From Megalopta genalis (lineage: Eukaryota > Arthropoda > Insecta > Hymenoptera > Halictidae), in NCBI RefSeq assembly GCF_051020955.1, contig NW_027476154.1, forward strand, positions 186,001-250,000: a stretch of DNA of 64,000 bases, written 5' to 3'. The position numbers were made by a program, and so were the translations under genes. The notes beneath the pieces were generated by a model. That model saw only the letters and a program-made list of their open reading frames with translations, made no database searches and was not told where the DNA came from. Below, one piece after another: positions 11,150 to 22,909 of the stretch (positions are counted from its first letter, which is position 1; each line of letters begins with the position of its first letter).

Positions 11150-11900
11150 ACAATTAAGAAGAAAATGATAGAAATATTAGAAACTTGACGAAATACAATA
11201 ATCAAATATAAAGATAGTAAAATGTAGAAACTATATAAATTCAGTAATCAAATGTAGATATATTCAAATATGGATACTATTTATTATATATTACTATATA
11301 TATTATATTTATTATATTATTATATTATAATATAGATTATTAATATACAACAAATATAAAATTTACTGAATTTTTGAATTCATGTAGCTTCTACATTTTA
11401 GTATTTTTATATTTGGCTATATGTATAAACAATATAAATAGAGTATACGTAATAAATAAAGAAATATTAAAAATATAAAAACTGCACGAATGTAATAATC
11501 AAATATAGAAATACTAAAGCCATAGAAACCACTAAAATGCAACTGGCGAATATAGAAACACTAAAATATAGAAACTACGTAAATGGAATAGTCAAATACA
11601 CAAGAACTAAAAATTTAAAAATTATGAAAGATGCAAAATAGGGGAAAACTATAAAAAAAGACCGGTGTAAGTTGTGATTACGAAAAATATAGAGTCTACA
11701 GAAAATGCAATAGTCAAATATACAAGTACTAGAAATTTAAAAATTGTAAGATATGTAAACTGGGGGAAAACTATAAAAAAATACCCGCTGTAAATCGTGG
11801 TAGTACTAATATAAATGACAAATAAAATTAATAACTAATTACCAATGATCAAATATAGAAATACCAAAAATTTTAGAAAGTGTAGAAGATATAAAATAGG
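11150..11900 (+). repeat. ~48 bp degenerate tandem array
   Basis: Units read roughly AGAAATACTAAAATGTAGAAACT followed by ATAAATGCAATAATCAAATAT. Two longer units contain GGGGGAAAACTATAAAAA. Heavily diverged and non-coding. The mirror is at 36025-36775. Confidence 0.6.
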
Positions 11901-12954
11901 CGGGGAATATAACAAACAATATTATAAATGATAAAATTTTCGTTATCATCATTTTACACTTTTAAACATTACACGAAGCAAAATTGTGTAACTTAACAAA
12001 AAAAAAATTATTGTGTGTGTATTATACTATTTTCTATATTTAATATACATATAATTGGGTTGATGGTTTTAATCAATCATCTTCTCCTAATAGCATGTAA
12101 TTACAGTCGCATTACAATATTCATCATACTCCAATCACAATCACAAATGGCGAGTTCTAATTACATTACAGCCAATATCGTATAATATTATATGTACATA
12201 GTCACCTTGTCACCGTCCACTCACCACAAACCACATCCAGTCTCTCACGAAATCAATATTAGCTTATAAGAAATTTATATTTCGACAACAGGAAACAATA
12301 ATACCTCTCATCATATTAGTTTATGTCAATTTAACAGCAATTTGAATTTTAACGACACTAATTAATGTTAGGATAATATGAATTTTAAGTTCGAGAATAT
12401 AATATTTTAATATATATAATAACATATATAATAATAATTTAATAATATTTTTTGTAGAGAACTTCAACTCTCATGATATTAAATAATATTTTTTGTTCAG
12501 GTATTAAAGCTCCAATAATATTGAACGGAATTATAATAACATCGATACGAATTTTATATTAAATTTATGGGATATATGATGCTCAATGTTATATTTTCAT
12601 ATGATATTGTTTAAAATTGTCTCATATTGTTCTTTTTAACAATGTTTGTTATATGACGTACAATGATTATTTATTGATATCACATTTATGAGGAATTTAG
12701 ATATCAATAATTACTATCGCATAAATAACGATAACTAGATTGTTGCATCATTAAAATATTTGAATAATACAACGAGGAACTCAAATTTCCATGATTTTAA
12801 ATAATGTTTAATTTATTAGGAATTCCAGGATCAATAACATTATACACAATGTAATCGTACTAAACCATTCTTATTAGGTTAATGCATAATTTAATACGGT
12901 AATAATGTATTAAATGCTGCAGCAATAAAAAAATATAAAAAATGTAAATTTGAT
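11901..12954. other. AT-rich, no gene seen
   Basis: 12300-12400 is a fragment of the ~640 bp dispersed repeat. AATAATATTTTTTGTAGAGAACTTCAA-like motifs recur a few times near 12440-12530 as short direct repeats. Nothing coding. Confidence 0.5.
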
Positions 12955-12977
12955 AATATTATTAATTATATATATTT

Positions 12978-13009
<32 letters not shown>

Positions 13010-13066
13010 ATTAATAAAATATTATTAAATTAACATTTTTTATATTTTATAATATATAATTATAAT

Positions 13067-13110
<44 letters not shown>

Positions 13111-13330
13111 TACTATATAATTATACTATATAATATACAATATAATAATTTAGTATAATATACAGTATAATATATATATGGTATATAAATATATATATAT
13201 ATTATACTGTATATTATACTAAATTATTATATCGTGTATTATATAGTATAATTAAATACATTTATACTGTATATCATACTAAAAACTGTACATTATATAT
13301 AATATAATGTAATACATTAAATACTATTTC
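12955..13330. repeat. (AT)n tract with a 131 bp palindrome
   Basis: Runs of AT at about 12985-13010 and 13070-13105 are longer than in the right arm and account for a 37-base length difference. Bases 13121-13251 form an imperfect palindrome with arms of about 59 bases around a TGGTATATAAATA centre, carrying TAATTTAGTATAATATACAG on one side and its complement on the other. This is cruciform-prone DNA. Confidence 0.7.
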
Positions 13331-14620
13331 TAGTATTTTACATAATTGCCAAAAGCTGAGTAATTAAATTATGTTACGTTCGCTATCAGCATAGTTATAT
13401 TTATTGAATTTATTGCATTAAATACATTGTATCATCTTACGCGACATGATGAAAATGCCGCCAAAGTGAAGGCATCAATTCTCTAAATATTATGCTATGT
13501 GCTATAATTTTAAATAATTATATTCAGAACATTAATATGACGTTCTTTATGCTGCGGGCGAACGTGTTAAGCAATGATCCAAACGCCACGGGTTGAAATG
13601 ACCTCGACGGTCCATAAACCAAAAATAATATTCTTCGTAATTGATCGCATTTTTTAATTCGAATCTTAACCGTTAGAAGCGATACGCAATTTCAATGCGT
13701 TCCTTTTAACGCTGCCAAAAACCTGTTCCCAGTCACGTCCCACCAAAATTGATATTCCCCGCCGTCGCCACAAATTTCCAATAAACTCGCCGCACCAACA
13801 GCGCCGCCGAAACCGAAGAAGGAAAACTCGATCGACACTCGCGTGTTTCCCGGTAACGAATCGTCGCTTTCGCCACTCCAACCACGAGTGCAAACACTAC
13901 GTGGCTGCATCACCGACACCTTTAGGTGCTGGATCGGGGTGGGGTGGGGGGTCGTCGTTGGTGTTCGCTAAAGGTTGCCTCTGTGTTGTAAATAAACGGC
14001 GCGACCCGATCGTACTGAAGATAGAAGCCAATCATCCAGCAGGATTTCTGGTTTCCTTTAGTTCCGTCCCCCTCCACCGCTTTCTTCCGTACCTTATGGA
14101 GCATAGCAGTACTATCCCCCCCCCCCCAAAAAAAAAATTTGCCGGAAAACGATATTCGGAGTACGTATAGACTAACGGTCGTAAGACGTTGCCCGCGACC
14201 ATCGAAACCGTCTTCCGACGGTTAATCCGATACATGGAGTTGCGAAATTTCAGCGACACGGTTGTTTTTATGTTTCTGGTCTCCTGACTTCTGCGAACGG
14301 CGGATTACGATCGCCGGATATCCATCTCGGTGGACGTAGAATAAAGCAGACCCGATTTTCTGAAGCTTCGCAGATTATGGTATTCGGAAATAAAAGAATT
14401 TCGTAGCTTGCTTTCAAGAGCCTTTTAGAGTGTAACGTACGGAGAATCTTCCCACGAATTTTTTATATTCCCTCCTGAAGGCATACGCCAGGCTGGCGCC
14501 AGCCAGCCGGGGATTCATTTGTATATCGCGAGTCGAGTACCTCCGAGAGAGTACGACGACGAACATTTCTGGAGTCGGACCACATAGGATCATCCCCACT
14601 ACCATTTTTCCACAGAAAAA
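13331..14620. other. GC-richer block, no gene recognised
   Basis: From 13540 the composition rises sharply, with many CpGs. Several 60-110 codon frames overlap on both strands (13666-14260), but none shows a family motif, and one changes frame between arms because a C-run is 12 long here and 10 in the right arm. Bases 14491-14504 form a 14-base perfect palindrome, GGCTGGCGCCAGCC. It may be a regulatory or non-coding transcribed region. Confidence 0.4.
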
Positions 14621-14625
14621 CTGAC

Positions 14626-14676
14626 TATATAAAGGGCCCAAACGCGACCGGGAATTGGGCTAGTTTCGAGTCATTC
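14626..14676 (+). promoter_or_regulatory. Possible core promoter
   Basis: TATATAAAGGGC at 14626 is followed by an initiator-like TCATTC at 14671. The 45-47 base spacing is longer than the usual ~30. It lies at the downstream edge of the CpG-rich block. No coding exon follows that I can defend. Confidence 0.25.
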
Positions 14677-14699
14677 GTCGACGCGGAAACATTAGTAAC

Positions 14700-15259
14700 A
14701 TCGAGTTTCAATTCTTCTTCCGCGAAAACTTACTTACAGTTGTAAAACCCAACGCGTAATAATTTAGTTTTTACCAGTTTTCTTTGGTTTCAAGTTTAAT
14801 CATTTCCACCTCCTGTTTCAAACCAGTAGTTGGTATAACCCACCAAGATATATCTTAACCGCTCGAGGTATATCTTTATTTCTTTTCTAACCCTAATATC
14901 AATTTCTCCAAACACCTTATCCTAATTTTAAAGGTAGCTACCCGTGTCGAAATAAACATCGGCTGGTCTACGCACCTCATCCAAAAATTCCAATTACATG
15001 CAACCTCCGGCCACCCAAACTGCCTGGCCCTCGGCTCGTAACAAGAGCATGATAAGACGAGTAGTATTGTGGTCATTTAATCCTGAGATAGTAGCGTCTG
15101 AAAGCAGAGGAACTTAAATATTTTTGATAAATTATTTTCGTTTAATTTTAAATAGAATCGTACGTGTTTTGATGAAGGGCGAAGAAACGAATCCAACAAG
15201 TATAATGATTGAATACTTTCGATTGTTTAACCTCGATATGTTTGCGTTTGAAAGTTGAT
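14700..15259. other. No gene seen
   Basis: Mixed composition; short frames only. It ends at the Tc1 element. Confidence 0.45.
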
Positions 15260-16436
15260 TACTTAATGTTTCGGACACGATATTGTTACAAGAATTATAT
15301 CTCTTTTTTAATGTTTATGATAATATTGTTACGGCGACTTGTCCAAATCAAGTGGCTGTAATGTGAAACAGCCCTGTTGTGAACACCTCCTTAAAGAATA
15401 ATAGAAGAGAGGGGTTGCCACGGAGGTGTGTTATCAACGGACAATCGAAGAGTCGGGATCGGACCGTCGAGCGGTCCAAAGATCTCAAACATAATTGAAT
15501 TGAGTTGTATTATAGTTTATGTACTTTATTGTAAATAAAATGCCGCGACGCGAAAGAAATGCAGTAATTCGCAACAATATTATTGAATCAATTGTTTTCT
15601 CATATAATAAAGCACTCCTTAAAGTAAGTAGAAACATAAATTTTGTTTATTTATTGCACATGTCCTTTTGTATAATAAGCGATAAACAAGATAGTGACGA
15701 AATTTAACGTCACAAAAATAATCGGACAGTCCGTAGGTATAGGTGAACTAGTTTTTATCGATGGTATTATGGATAAAATGAAATATTTGGACATTTTTTA
15801 AAGAAAATTTAATTACAAGTGTTATAAATATGGGTGTACGTACAGTTTTAAGTTTTATTAGGACAGTGATCCTAAACACAAGGTCAGAATTGTACAGGAA
15901 TATTTGTTAAACAATTGTCCAAAAGTACTGCATCCTTCTCCTCAATCGCCTGATTTAAATCCAATTAAAAATTTATGGGATCAACTGGACCACAAAATTC
16001 GTACAATACTTACAAAGACAACAACAAAGATAAAACAACGTTTGTTAGACGAATGGAAACGAATTTCGTCGGATTATTTAAATAAAGTCATCTGTAACAT
16101 GCCCAAGCGATTACATGAAGTAATAAAACAAAAGGGTCAACCGACAAAATATTAATATTATGATAACGTGATTAAAAAGATTTTCATTTTATATAAAATT
16201 AATGTAATTCATTCACTGTCCGAATATTTTTGTGACGTTAAATTTCCTCACAATCTTGTTCATCGCTTATTATACAAAAGAACATGTGCAATAAATAAAC
16301 AAAATTTATGTTTCTACTTACTTTGTATGAGAAAACAATTGATTCAATAATACTATCATAAACAATAAAAAGGAGCAATTGTTCTTGTATCAATATCGTG
16401 TCCGAATATTAATGCGAGTCACTGTATATATTCATT
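15260..16436 (+). mobile_element. Inactive Tc1-like element with long inverted termini
   Basis: The right terminus, reversed, begins TATACAGTGACTCGCATTAA and continues with TTCGGACACGATATTG. The left end keeps TTCGGACACGATATTG. Longer internal inverted repeats follow: 15618-15732 matches the reverse complement of about 16214-16325 almost base for base, including AACATAAATTTTGTTTATTT and GTCACAAAAAT. This is the long-IR type of Tc1 element. About 250 bases (15330-15580) interrupt the left terminus. The only transposase remnant is the C-terminal piece at 15862. Confidence 0.7.
15862..16155 (+). pseudogene. Tc1 transposase, C-terminal fragment
   Basis: The frame reads DSDPKHK, then SPDLNPIKNLW, then MPKRLHEVIKQKG and ends GQPTKY before the stop. 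This is the end of a Tc1-family DDE transposase, which joins DNA ends during cut-and-paste transposition. A TAG stop immediately precedes the fragment (15859-15861) and the rest of the enzyme is missing. The catalytic glutamate of the SPDLNPIENLW motif is a lysine here, so the fragment is dead twice over. The mirror, 31809-32102 on the minus strand, has the same defects. Confidence 0.75.
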
Positions 16437-16984
16437 ATACTCGTTGCATTTGTCTTTCGATGCTCTACAAGAATATCGGTAACAATATACAGAGTGTTGT
16501 ATAAAAGTGTGCTGGAAACAGGAGTAGTCCTCAGGAGTAGTATCTTTTTTTCAGATACAAATATCAAGCGGATTACGAAAAAAAACCGAAAAAATGGACG
16601 TCGGATCTGTTGTACATACGAAAACCACACAATGGAGCGATAGAAAAAGACATATCCCTAGTTAACAATACATATGTAACAATAATTTAAACAATATTTA
16701 TAATTGATTATGTTTTTCTTATTACATTGTCTATAATCATATTGTTCATAACTGATAATATTCTTTATTACTACTTTAGACAATATATTTGTACTACGTG
16801 ACCTATAATATTATTTAAAAAAAATTGGTTAAGTAAACATTTTTATCACAATTAAATACAAAAATTACTTAACACGAAGATCGTCGTATGAAATTTTATA
16901 TTCCAATCATATAATTGTAGTCAAAAATCGTAGGCAAATATTGTAGCTAAAATAGAAAAATATTGACATCCACAAAAAATAAGT
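16437..16984. other. AT-rich, no gene seen
   Basis: No supported gene or array. Confidence 0.5.
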
Positions 16985-17190
16985 ACTTGGTCAATGAAAA
17001 TATATAAAGTAAAATGTACAACTAAAATGTTTAGAATAAAATGTTCAAACAAACTGTTCGATAAACATGCTTAAAATAAAATGTTCAACTAAAATGTGTA
17101 AAATAAAGTATTCACAACCAATATGTTTAAAATGAAGTGTTCAAAATAAAATGTTCAACTAAAATTAACATCTACGAAAAATAAGTTCGA
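16985..17190 (+). repeat. Degenerate AAAATGTTCAACT array
   Basis: Imperfect units of about 12-26 bases built from AAAATGTTCAACT and AAAATGTTTAAAAT. The stretch 17138-17185, flanked by AAG on both sides, is absent from the right arm. The same repeat family makes up 20575-21090. Confidence 0.65.
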
Positions 17191-18099
17191 AACAATGCTT
17201 GTGTACGTCGATAGCGTCTGGTGTCGCATTTCGTATCGACAGCGCATTCAAATTCAGGAAACCTCGAAAACATGAAAACACCGATTTTCATAAAAGTCGC
17301 ACGAAGTTGTGGATTGTGGCCAACTCTTTGAGCGAAAAGTGCGACGTGTGGCGTCGGGTGTCATCTGTCGAAGGAACGTGCAAACGTCGGAATACAAAAA
17401 TTCTCCCCTCCACACTCTCGCCGATCCCATCGCACACTCTAACCGCCATTTCTGGCGCGGCTCCTATCGGGTCCCTTATTTCGTCGACGAAAAAATGGGG
17501 AGGTGGGTGAACTGGAAGAATGCAGTCTCAAGCCTCCGCGACCTAACCCAGTGAAATGAATTGGAGGATCGTGCCCCGACCGTGAAAATCGACGCCAGAA
17601 AAATATTTTCCTGGCCTTCGTGCTCCGGGCAACGAACGATGCCGATCTTTTGCGTAAGCCGCTTTCAGATATCTCGCAGAGTCGCTGAGATCGCTCGGTC
17701 CCCGAAAAATTCCGTTGGAAAAGTCGTTCGCCCATCGATAGCAAAGATTTCTCGCAGACGGAAGTGGTCACGATTTTTTTTCTTGCGGATTTTAGGGTCG
17801 AAGGTTTAGGTTAGGTGGACGGGTTTTTATGGAGCTTGGTGGATGGCGTATGAAATGGAGGGTTCGGGGTGTAGTGAAAAAAAAAGATTGCAAATTGAAT
17901 TGATATTTTATATTGCTAGTAATAATAAAATTTTTTATTTCATTAAAAAATCATTCAAATAATTCAACAAATTATTTATTTATTATTGCAAATGATAAAA
18001 AAATATTTATTATGCAAATAAAATGTTATTTTTCATTTGGGTTTTAGAGAGGGACGAAAAGATTTAGAATACTATTTGCGCTGATATACATATGTATAC
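17191..18099. other. Mixed GC block, no gene recognised
   Basis: 17200-17810 is CpG-rich, with overlapping frames on both strands and no motif; the 110-codon minus frame (17439-17771) is Arg/Ser-rich without domain character. 17810-18099 is AT-rich. Confidence 0.4.
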
Positions 18100-19410
18100 T
18101 TAGTGAATAAATTTAGGATAATGTAAATTAAAGGGTTGGAACTTGAGTTCCAATATATCAATTACTAAAGAATTGAATTTGTATTACAAAGTTTCAATTA
18201 TTTAAATCTCAAAATTTTAATTTTTTAAATTTTAATTTAAATATTAAGTTACACTTCTGCTTATGTCTACATGCTCCTATGTATTCAATAAATAGATTTT
18301 GGCTAGATTTTCTTTCTAATGTAAATTAAGGGTTGTTGACCAAGGTGATAATTACTGAAGGGGTGAATTCGGAGTGCATAGTTAATATTTAAAATAATTT
18401 CGAAATATTGATGAGTATTGATTTATTTTTGTCAATAGATTTAAGCTAGAACTCCATTTCCTTATAAATTTAAAGGTCCAGGGTTAATGACTGACGTGTA
18501 TTAGTTACTGCTGAAGTAAATTTGGGGTGTAAGGTGAGTATTTTAAATTACTATGAAATATTCACGAATGCTGATTTCAGTCAATAAAGGTCCGGCTTCC
18601 CTTTTCGATGTGAATGGAATGGTCGAGGGTTAATGACCGATTGATCGTGGGCAAAGTGAACATTTAATACATTTCTATTAAATACGTTAAATAAATTTAA
18701 GTTAGCTTTCCTTTATTTTCTGAATCAGGGCGCCGAGGCTTGATGATAAAGATATCAACTATTGAAAGGGTGATTTTGAGGTGCAAAATTGACAGTTAAG
18801 ATTATTCTAAGACACTCCCTGCGCTCTGATAATATTTTCTTGTCTACACGTATTCTGTAAGCAAGGGTTCGAGGTTCCCCTCTTGTACACAAGTTACCCA
18901 AAGGGGTGAGTTTGGGGTGCAAAGTTGGCAGTTTGTATTATTTTGGAAAGTTTGTTGATACTAATATTATTTATGTCATGTAAATTTCGGCTGGGTTCTC
19001 CTCTTTTTAATGTAAATCAGCTGGTTGCGGGGCGGTGTTGTACATCTAATTTACAGTAGGGACGAATTTTGGGGTGGAAAATTCACATAATTTTCGGAAG
19101 CTCGCAGATACTTACATATCTTTATTATGTAAGTTCATGTTGTACTTCCCTTTTAATATAAATCGGGGGATTGAGGGTTGAAGCTTCAAATGTTGATTGC
19201 CGAAAGGGTGAATTAGGGGTAGAAAGACTACGGTCTAAACTATTCCAAGATATTTCTTCGTTCTTAGAAAAATTAATTGACTAAATGTGTCGTAAATTAG
19301 CTTCCCAATATGCGTGCAAGGGTTGAGTGCGGTATGTTTAAGGCATCAGTTACTAGAAGGGTGAATTTAGGGTGCGAGGGTTTACGTAGTTTCCGAGGAG
19401 GTCGTAGACT
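18100..19410 (+). repeat. ~125-130 bp degenerate tandem array
   Basis: About ten units share a GGGTTGA.GA block, then TATCAATTACTGAAAGGGTGAATTTGGGGTGC, followed by an AATATTT-rich spacer and TTTATGT..GCTAG..TTCCCTTTT. Divergence between units is high, so the array is old. Near 18664 the right arm has 67 more bases. Confidence 0.7.
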
Positions 19411-19486
19411 CTATTTTTATGCGGGTACGTTTATGTGGTAGCCAGTAATTTTCATGACGTTGTAATGACCAGAACTATAATTCTAG

Positions 19487-19636
19487 GCAATCATAGGTCT
19501 GTTGAAGCTGGTGATACTTCTGATTCTAACCGCATTCCTGTTCTCTCTCGCTGCCGTAACACGGTTGATGGAGCTGACTGTCATCGTAATGTATCCGGTG
19601 CCCATTTTCGTGCTCAGACTATTTTCGAGAGTAGTC
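19487..19636 (+). CDS. Possible orphan exon encoding membrane helices
   Basis: An open 150-base interval lies between a TTCTAG acceptor and a GTGAGT donor, phase 0 at both ends. The frame starting at 19487 reads AIIGLLKLVILLILTAFLFS, then LAAVTRLMELTVIVMYPVPIF, giving about two hydrophobic spans with basic residues after them. Upstream stops in this frame (TAA, TAG) fall in the presumed intron. The acceptor has a poor pyrimidine tract, other frames are also open here, and no partner exon was found. Chance is a real alternative. Confidence 0.2.
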
Positions 19637-19758
19637 GTGAGTACATGTATAAAGGCAAATCTTACTTTCTGAAACATTCGCTCTTCCCATAAATCATCTT
19701 AATATTATGCTAATTTCTTAACATAACATTGGCTATTAACTTTTTAGTTTATCTAACA

Positions 19759-20090
19759 AGTAACTTACGTGGTCAGCATTAGTAAAATTAAGAAATTATT
19801 AATCACTGTCTCGAAACCATTTTTATGCAAAATAATCGAATATTCTTGGTAGTTGATTGTGACAATTTTTCAGCATTTTGCTAGTGGTTTTTCGGTTGAT
19901 TTAGTAACTTCTGCGGTCGTCGTTAAAAAATTTAATATAAATTATATTATTCATAATCACTAAACCATTTTTATGCAAACTTCTGGTCAAAATATTTTAA
20001 AAGTTGATGGACAATTTTGTCGTGCCTCGCTAGTGACTTTTCAGTTTACCTAGTAACTTCTGTGATCGACGTTAATAAAGTAAATAATAA
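19759..20090 (+). repeat. ~145 bp tandem repeat, 2-3 units
   Basis: Units begin at TAACTTACGTGGTCAGC (19761), TAACTTCTGCGGTCGTCG (19905) and TAACTTCTGTGATCGACG (20054). Each contains AAACCATTTTTATGCAAA, an AGTTGAT..GACAATTTT block and CTAGTG.CTTTTC. Non-coding. Confidence 0.65.
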
Positions 20091-20574
20091 AATGAATTGC
20101 ACACTACGAACGTGGTCCAAAAGTATCAATAACGTCGGGGTAATTATACATACTCGATCAGCAACAAGCGGTCCGAAAGCGTTCGTTGCTCGCTTTTTAT
20201 TTAAACATTCGCGCTGGTGTCGACCCCGTGTATTTTCTCGCGGCATAAGCGCCCAGGAAAATGGAAAACTGTCATCGTGACTGAGGGAAGTCTGGTGAAA
20301 TATTAGGTTATTACGCGATTTGGTAATCCCATATCGTCCCAGAATCCGTCGCGCGAGTAATTCGGTGAAATTAGATCAGCCATTATGCCGATCCGCAAAA
20401 TTCCATCTTAAGAGAGATATTTCGGGCATTCGAAGGGATCATTAAACTCTCTAATTGTAAGTCGGCTTCATCAAAAACATCACTGACTTCTAATTTTTCT
20501 GAAATTTTAATTTCTATAATATTTTCAGACGCGTTTATAAATTCATTTCAAAAGGACATTCTATTTAAGCGTTT
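20091..20574. other. No gene seen
   Basis: Moderately CpG-rich around 20100-20420, with short overlapping frames on both strands and no motif. Confidence 0.45.
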
Positions 20575-21090
20575 CAAATAAAATGTTTCACTAAAATGTT
20601 TAACTAAAATGATCATCTAAAATAATCACACACACACACACAACTAAAATGTTTACAATTAAATGTTTGAAATGAATCATTCGTCTAAAATGTTTGAAAA
20701 AAGATTATCAATGAAAATGTTGAACTGAAATGTTTAAAATTAAATGTTGAACTAAAATGTTTGAAATAAAACATTCAACTGAAACGTTAAAAATAAAATT
20801 ATCAATTGAAATGTACAACTAAAATGTTTAAAACAAGATACCAAAGAAAATGTACAACTGAAATGTTTAAAATTAAATGTTCAACAAAAATGTTTATGTA
20901 AAATGTTTAAAAGAAAATGTTAAACTAAACTGTTTAGAATAAAGTTGTCAATTGAAACGTTTAAGATAAAATTTTCAATTAAAATGTTTAGGATAGAATT
21001 GTCAATTGAAACGTTTGAAATAAAATGTTCAACGAAAACACGTTTACAAAAAAATGTTCAACTAAACCGTTTAAAATAAAATGTTTAATT
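20575..21090 (+). repeat. Degenerate AAAATGTTTAACTA array
   Basis: About 20 irregular units of TAAAATGTTCAACTAAAATGTTT type with length drift, and an embedded (CA)n at 20630-20642. Same family as 16985-17190. The mirror is at 26855-27370. Confidence 0.7.
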
Positions 21091-22071
21091 AAATCCTTGA
21101 TACCATAACGTTATCAGAAATATCAGTAAAGAAGATTTCTGTAATCTCTAGCAAGATGATGATTAATTAAAGGCATTTACTCTTGAAATAGTATCCGCCA
21201 TCGAAGTATTTCACAGGGAACGTTCTTTTCCGTTTAAAGGAATGAATGTATTTATTTAAAGAGTCGGCCACTTTCCGGTTCCGTTAAATAAGCTTCCGCT
21301 GGCACGAATATTTAAGTGCTTTCTCTTGCAGCTTATCAAAGAAAACCTGGGGTATGTCGAGTCCGTCCGGCACCTCTCTTCCCCCCACCCTCTCTCTCTT
21401 GTTGTAAGAATACCTCGAACAACTCGGCAATGCTGCTACTTATTTCTTAATTGTTCGCCGGTCGATTCACTGGTACGAAATAATTACACGCCACCATATT
21501 GTAATCCTCGTGCAACGCTCGACTCTAATTTTCATTGGGTAAGAAATTCAAATTTGGACAATTGGATGCAAAATGATACTTCAGTAGCGCGAATTAATGT
21601 TATATTCATAAGAAAAAATTTAAATTCAGTAACATTGAATAACCTGAAATTCAAATAATACGAAATAATTATTCTACGTCACTGTATTAGATATTTAATC
21701 ATTATTTGTTGTTTTTTTAATGATATAAATATAAAAACAATATAATATAAATGTAATATAAATATAATAATATATAAATACAGCAGTATAAATATAATAA
21801 TATATAAATACAGTAATATAAATTTAACATATGTATAGTATACATAAATATGATTCGAATATTTTGTATAGGTAGGAACAAAAATATTAGTAAGCTTCAA
21901 ATACTAAAATTTTTATTTTTACTTGGATATTATATTTTTTATTTCTATTTTTATTATTGTTGTTGTTATTATTATTATTGTCATATAAAAATATGTCTTA
22001 AATACTTTGTGTAGAAAACGACAAAAATATTTGCAAGCAACAAATACACAAATTTTTCTTTTTTAACAATT
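21091..22071. other. No gene recognised
   Basis: 21300-21540 is GC-richer. A good-looking acceptor (CTTTCTCTTGCAG, ending 21331) is followed 19 bases on by GGTATGTC, but that would be only a microexon. The 110-codon frame 21326-21658 has no motif. From 21720 the sequence is ATATAAATATAATA-type low complexity. Confidence 0.4.
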
Positions 22072-22153
22072 TTATATTATTATTATTATTATTATTATTA
22101 TTATCACTATCATTATCATTATCATTATCATTATCATTATCATTATCATCATC
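22072..22153 (+). repeat. (ATT)n and (ATCATT)n start of the central arrays
   Basis: About a dozen ATT units pass through CACT into ATCATT hexamers and then into heptamers. The right arm has the same transition at 25797-25870. This is the innermost part that aligns cleanly between arms. Confidence 0.85.
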
Positions 22154-22741
22154 ATTAATCATTAATCATTAATCATTAATCATTAATCATTAATCATTAA
22201 TCATTAATCATTAATCATTAATCATTAATCATTAATCATTAATCATTAATCATTAATCATTAATCATTAATCATTAATCATTAATCATTGATCATTGATC
22301 ATTGATCATTGATCATTGATCATTGATCATTGATCATTGATCATTGATCATTGATCATTGATCATTGATCATTGATCATTGATCATTGATCATTGATCAT
22401 TGATCATTGATCATTGATCATTGATCATTGATCATTGATCATTGATCATTGATCATTAATCATTAATCATTAATCATTAATCATTAATCATTAATCATTA
22501 ATCATTAATCATTAATCATTAATCATTAATCATTAATCATTAATCATTAATCATTAATCATTAATCATTAATCATTAATCATTAATCATTAATCATTAAT
22601 CATTAATCATTAATCATTAATCATTAATCATTAATCATTAATCATTAATCATTAATCATTAATCATTAATCATTAATCATTAATCATTAATCATTAATCA
22701 TTAATCATTAATCATTAATCATTAATCATTAATCATTAATC
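22154..22741 (+). repeat. Heptamer array: ATTAATC x19, ATTGATC x24, ATTAATC x41
   Basis: Counted directly: 22154-22286 is 19 copies of ATTAATC, 22287-22454 is 24 copies of ATTGATC, and 22455-22741 is 41 copies of ATTAATC, with no interruptions. The middle block differs by one transition and creates TGATCA sites in every unit. Sharp boundaries point to block amplification of a single variant. Confidence 0.95.
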
Positions 22742-22909
22742 ATTATCATTATCATTATCATTATCATTATCATTATCATTATCATTATCATTATCATTAT
22801 CATTATCATTATCATTATCATTATCATTATCATTATCATTATCATTATCATTATCATTATCATTATCATTATCATTATCATTATCATTATCATTATCATT
22901 GTCATTATC
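22742..22909 (+). repeat. Hexamer array ATTATC x28
   Basis: 28 units with one ATTGTC variant at 22898-22903. The last unit abuts the first base of the retrotransposon, with no flanking unique sequence. Confidence 0.95.

Larger units (their letters stand above)
1..22909 (+). repeat. Left arm of a giant inverted repeat
   Basis: The whole segment reappears reverse-complemented at 25208-47925. Positions pair with a nearly constant sum: 47926 up to about 4270, 47925 to about 12.2 kb, 47962-47964 to 17.1 kb, 48012 to 18.66 kb, 47945 to the tandem arrays. The steps are a homopolymer change at 4271, AT-microsatellite length near 13 kb, a poly-C run at 14116, a 48 bp segment at 17138-17185 and a 67 bp segment absent near 18664. 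Substitutions are rare (a handful per several kb, by eye). Homology already runs at base 1, so the outer end lies outside the window. A real recent duplication and a haplotype mis-join both remain possible. Confidence 0.95.

Noticed and set aside
15519..15707. 62-codon frame starting MYFIVNKMPRRER inside the Tc1 element as the transposase N-terminus
   Set aside because: It runs into the inverted terminal repeat and shows no helix-turn-helix pattern I could recognise.
17439..17771. 110-codon Arg/Ser-rich frame in the CpG-rich block
   Set aside because: No motif, overlapping frames on both strands, and conservation between arms reflects recent duplication only.
17806..17815. TTAGGTTAGG, resembling the insect telomere repeat
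   Set aside because: Only two units; expected by chance and not a telomeric tract.
21326..21658. 110-codon frame downstream of a good acceptor-like site
   Set aside because: No motif or donor in frame, and it runs into AT-rich sequence; no independent support.
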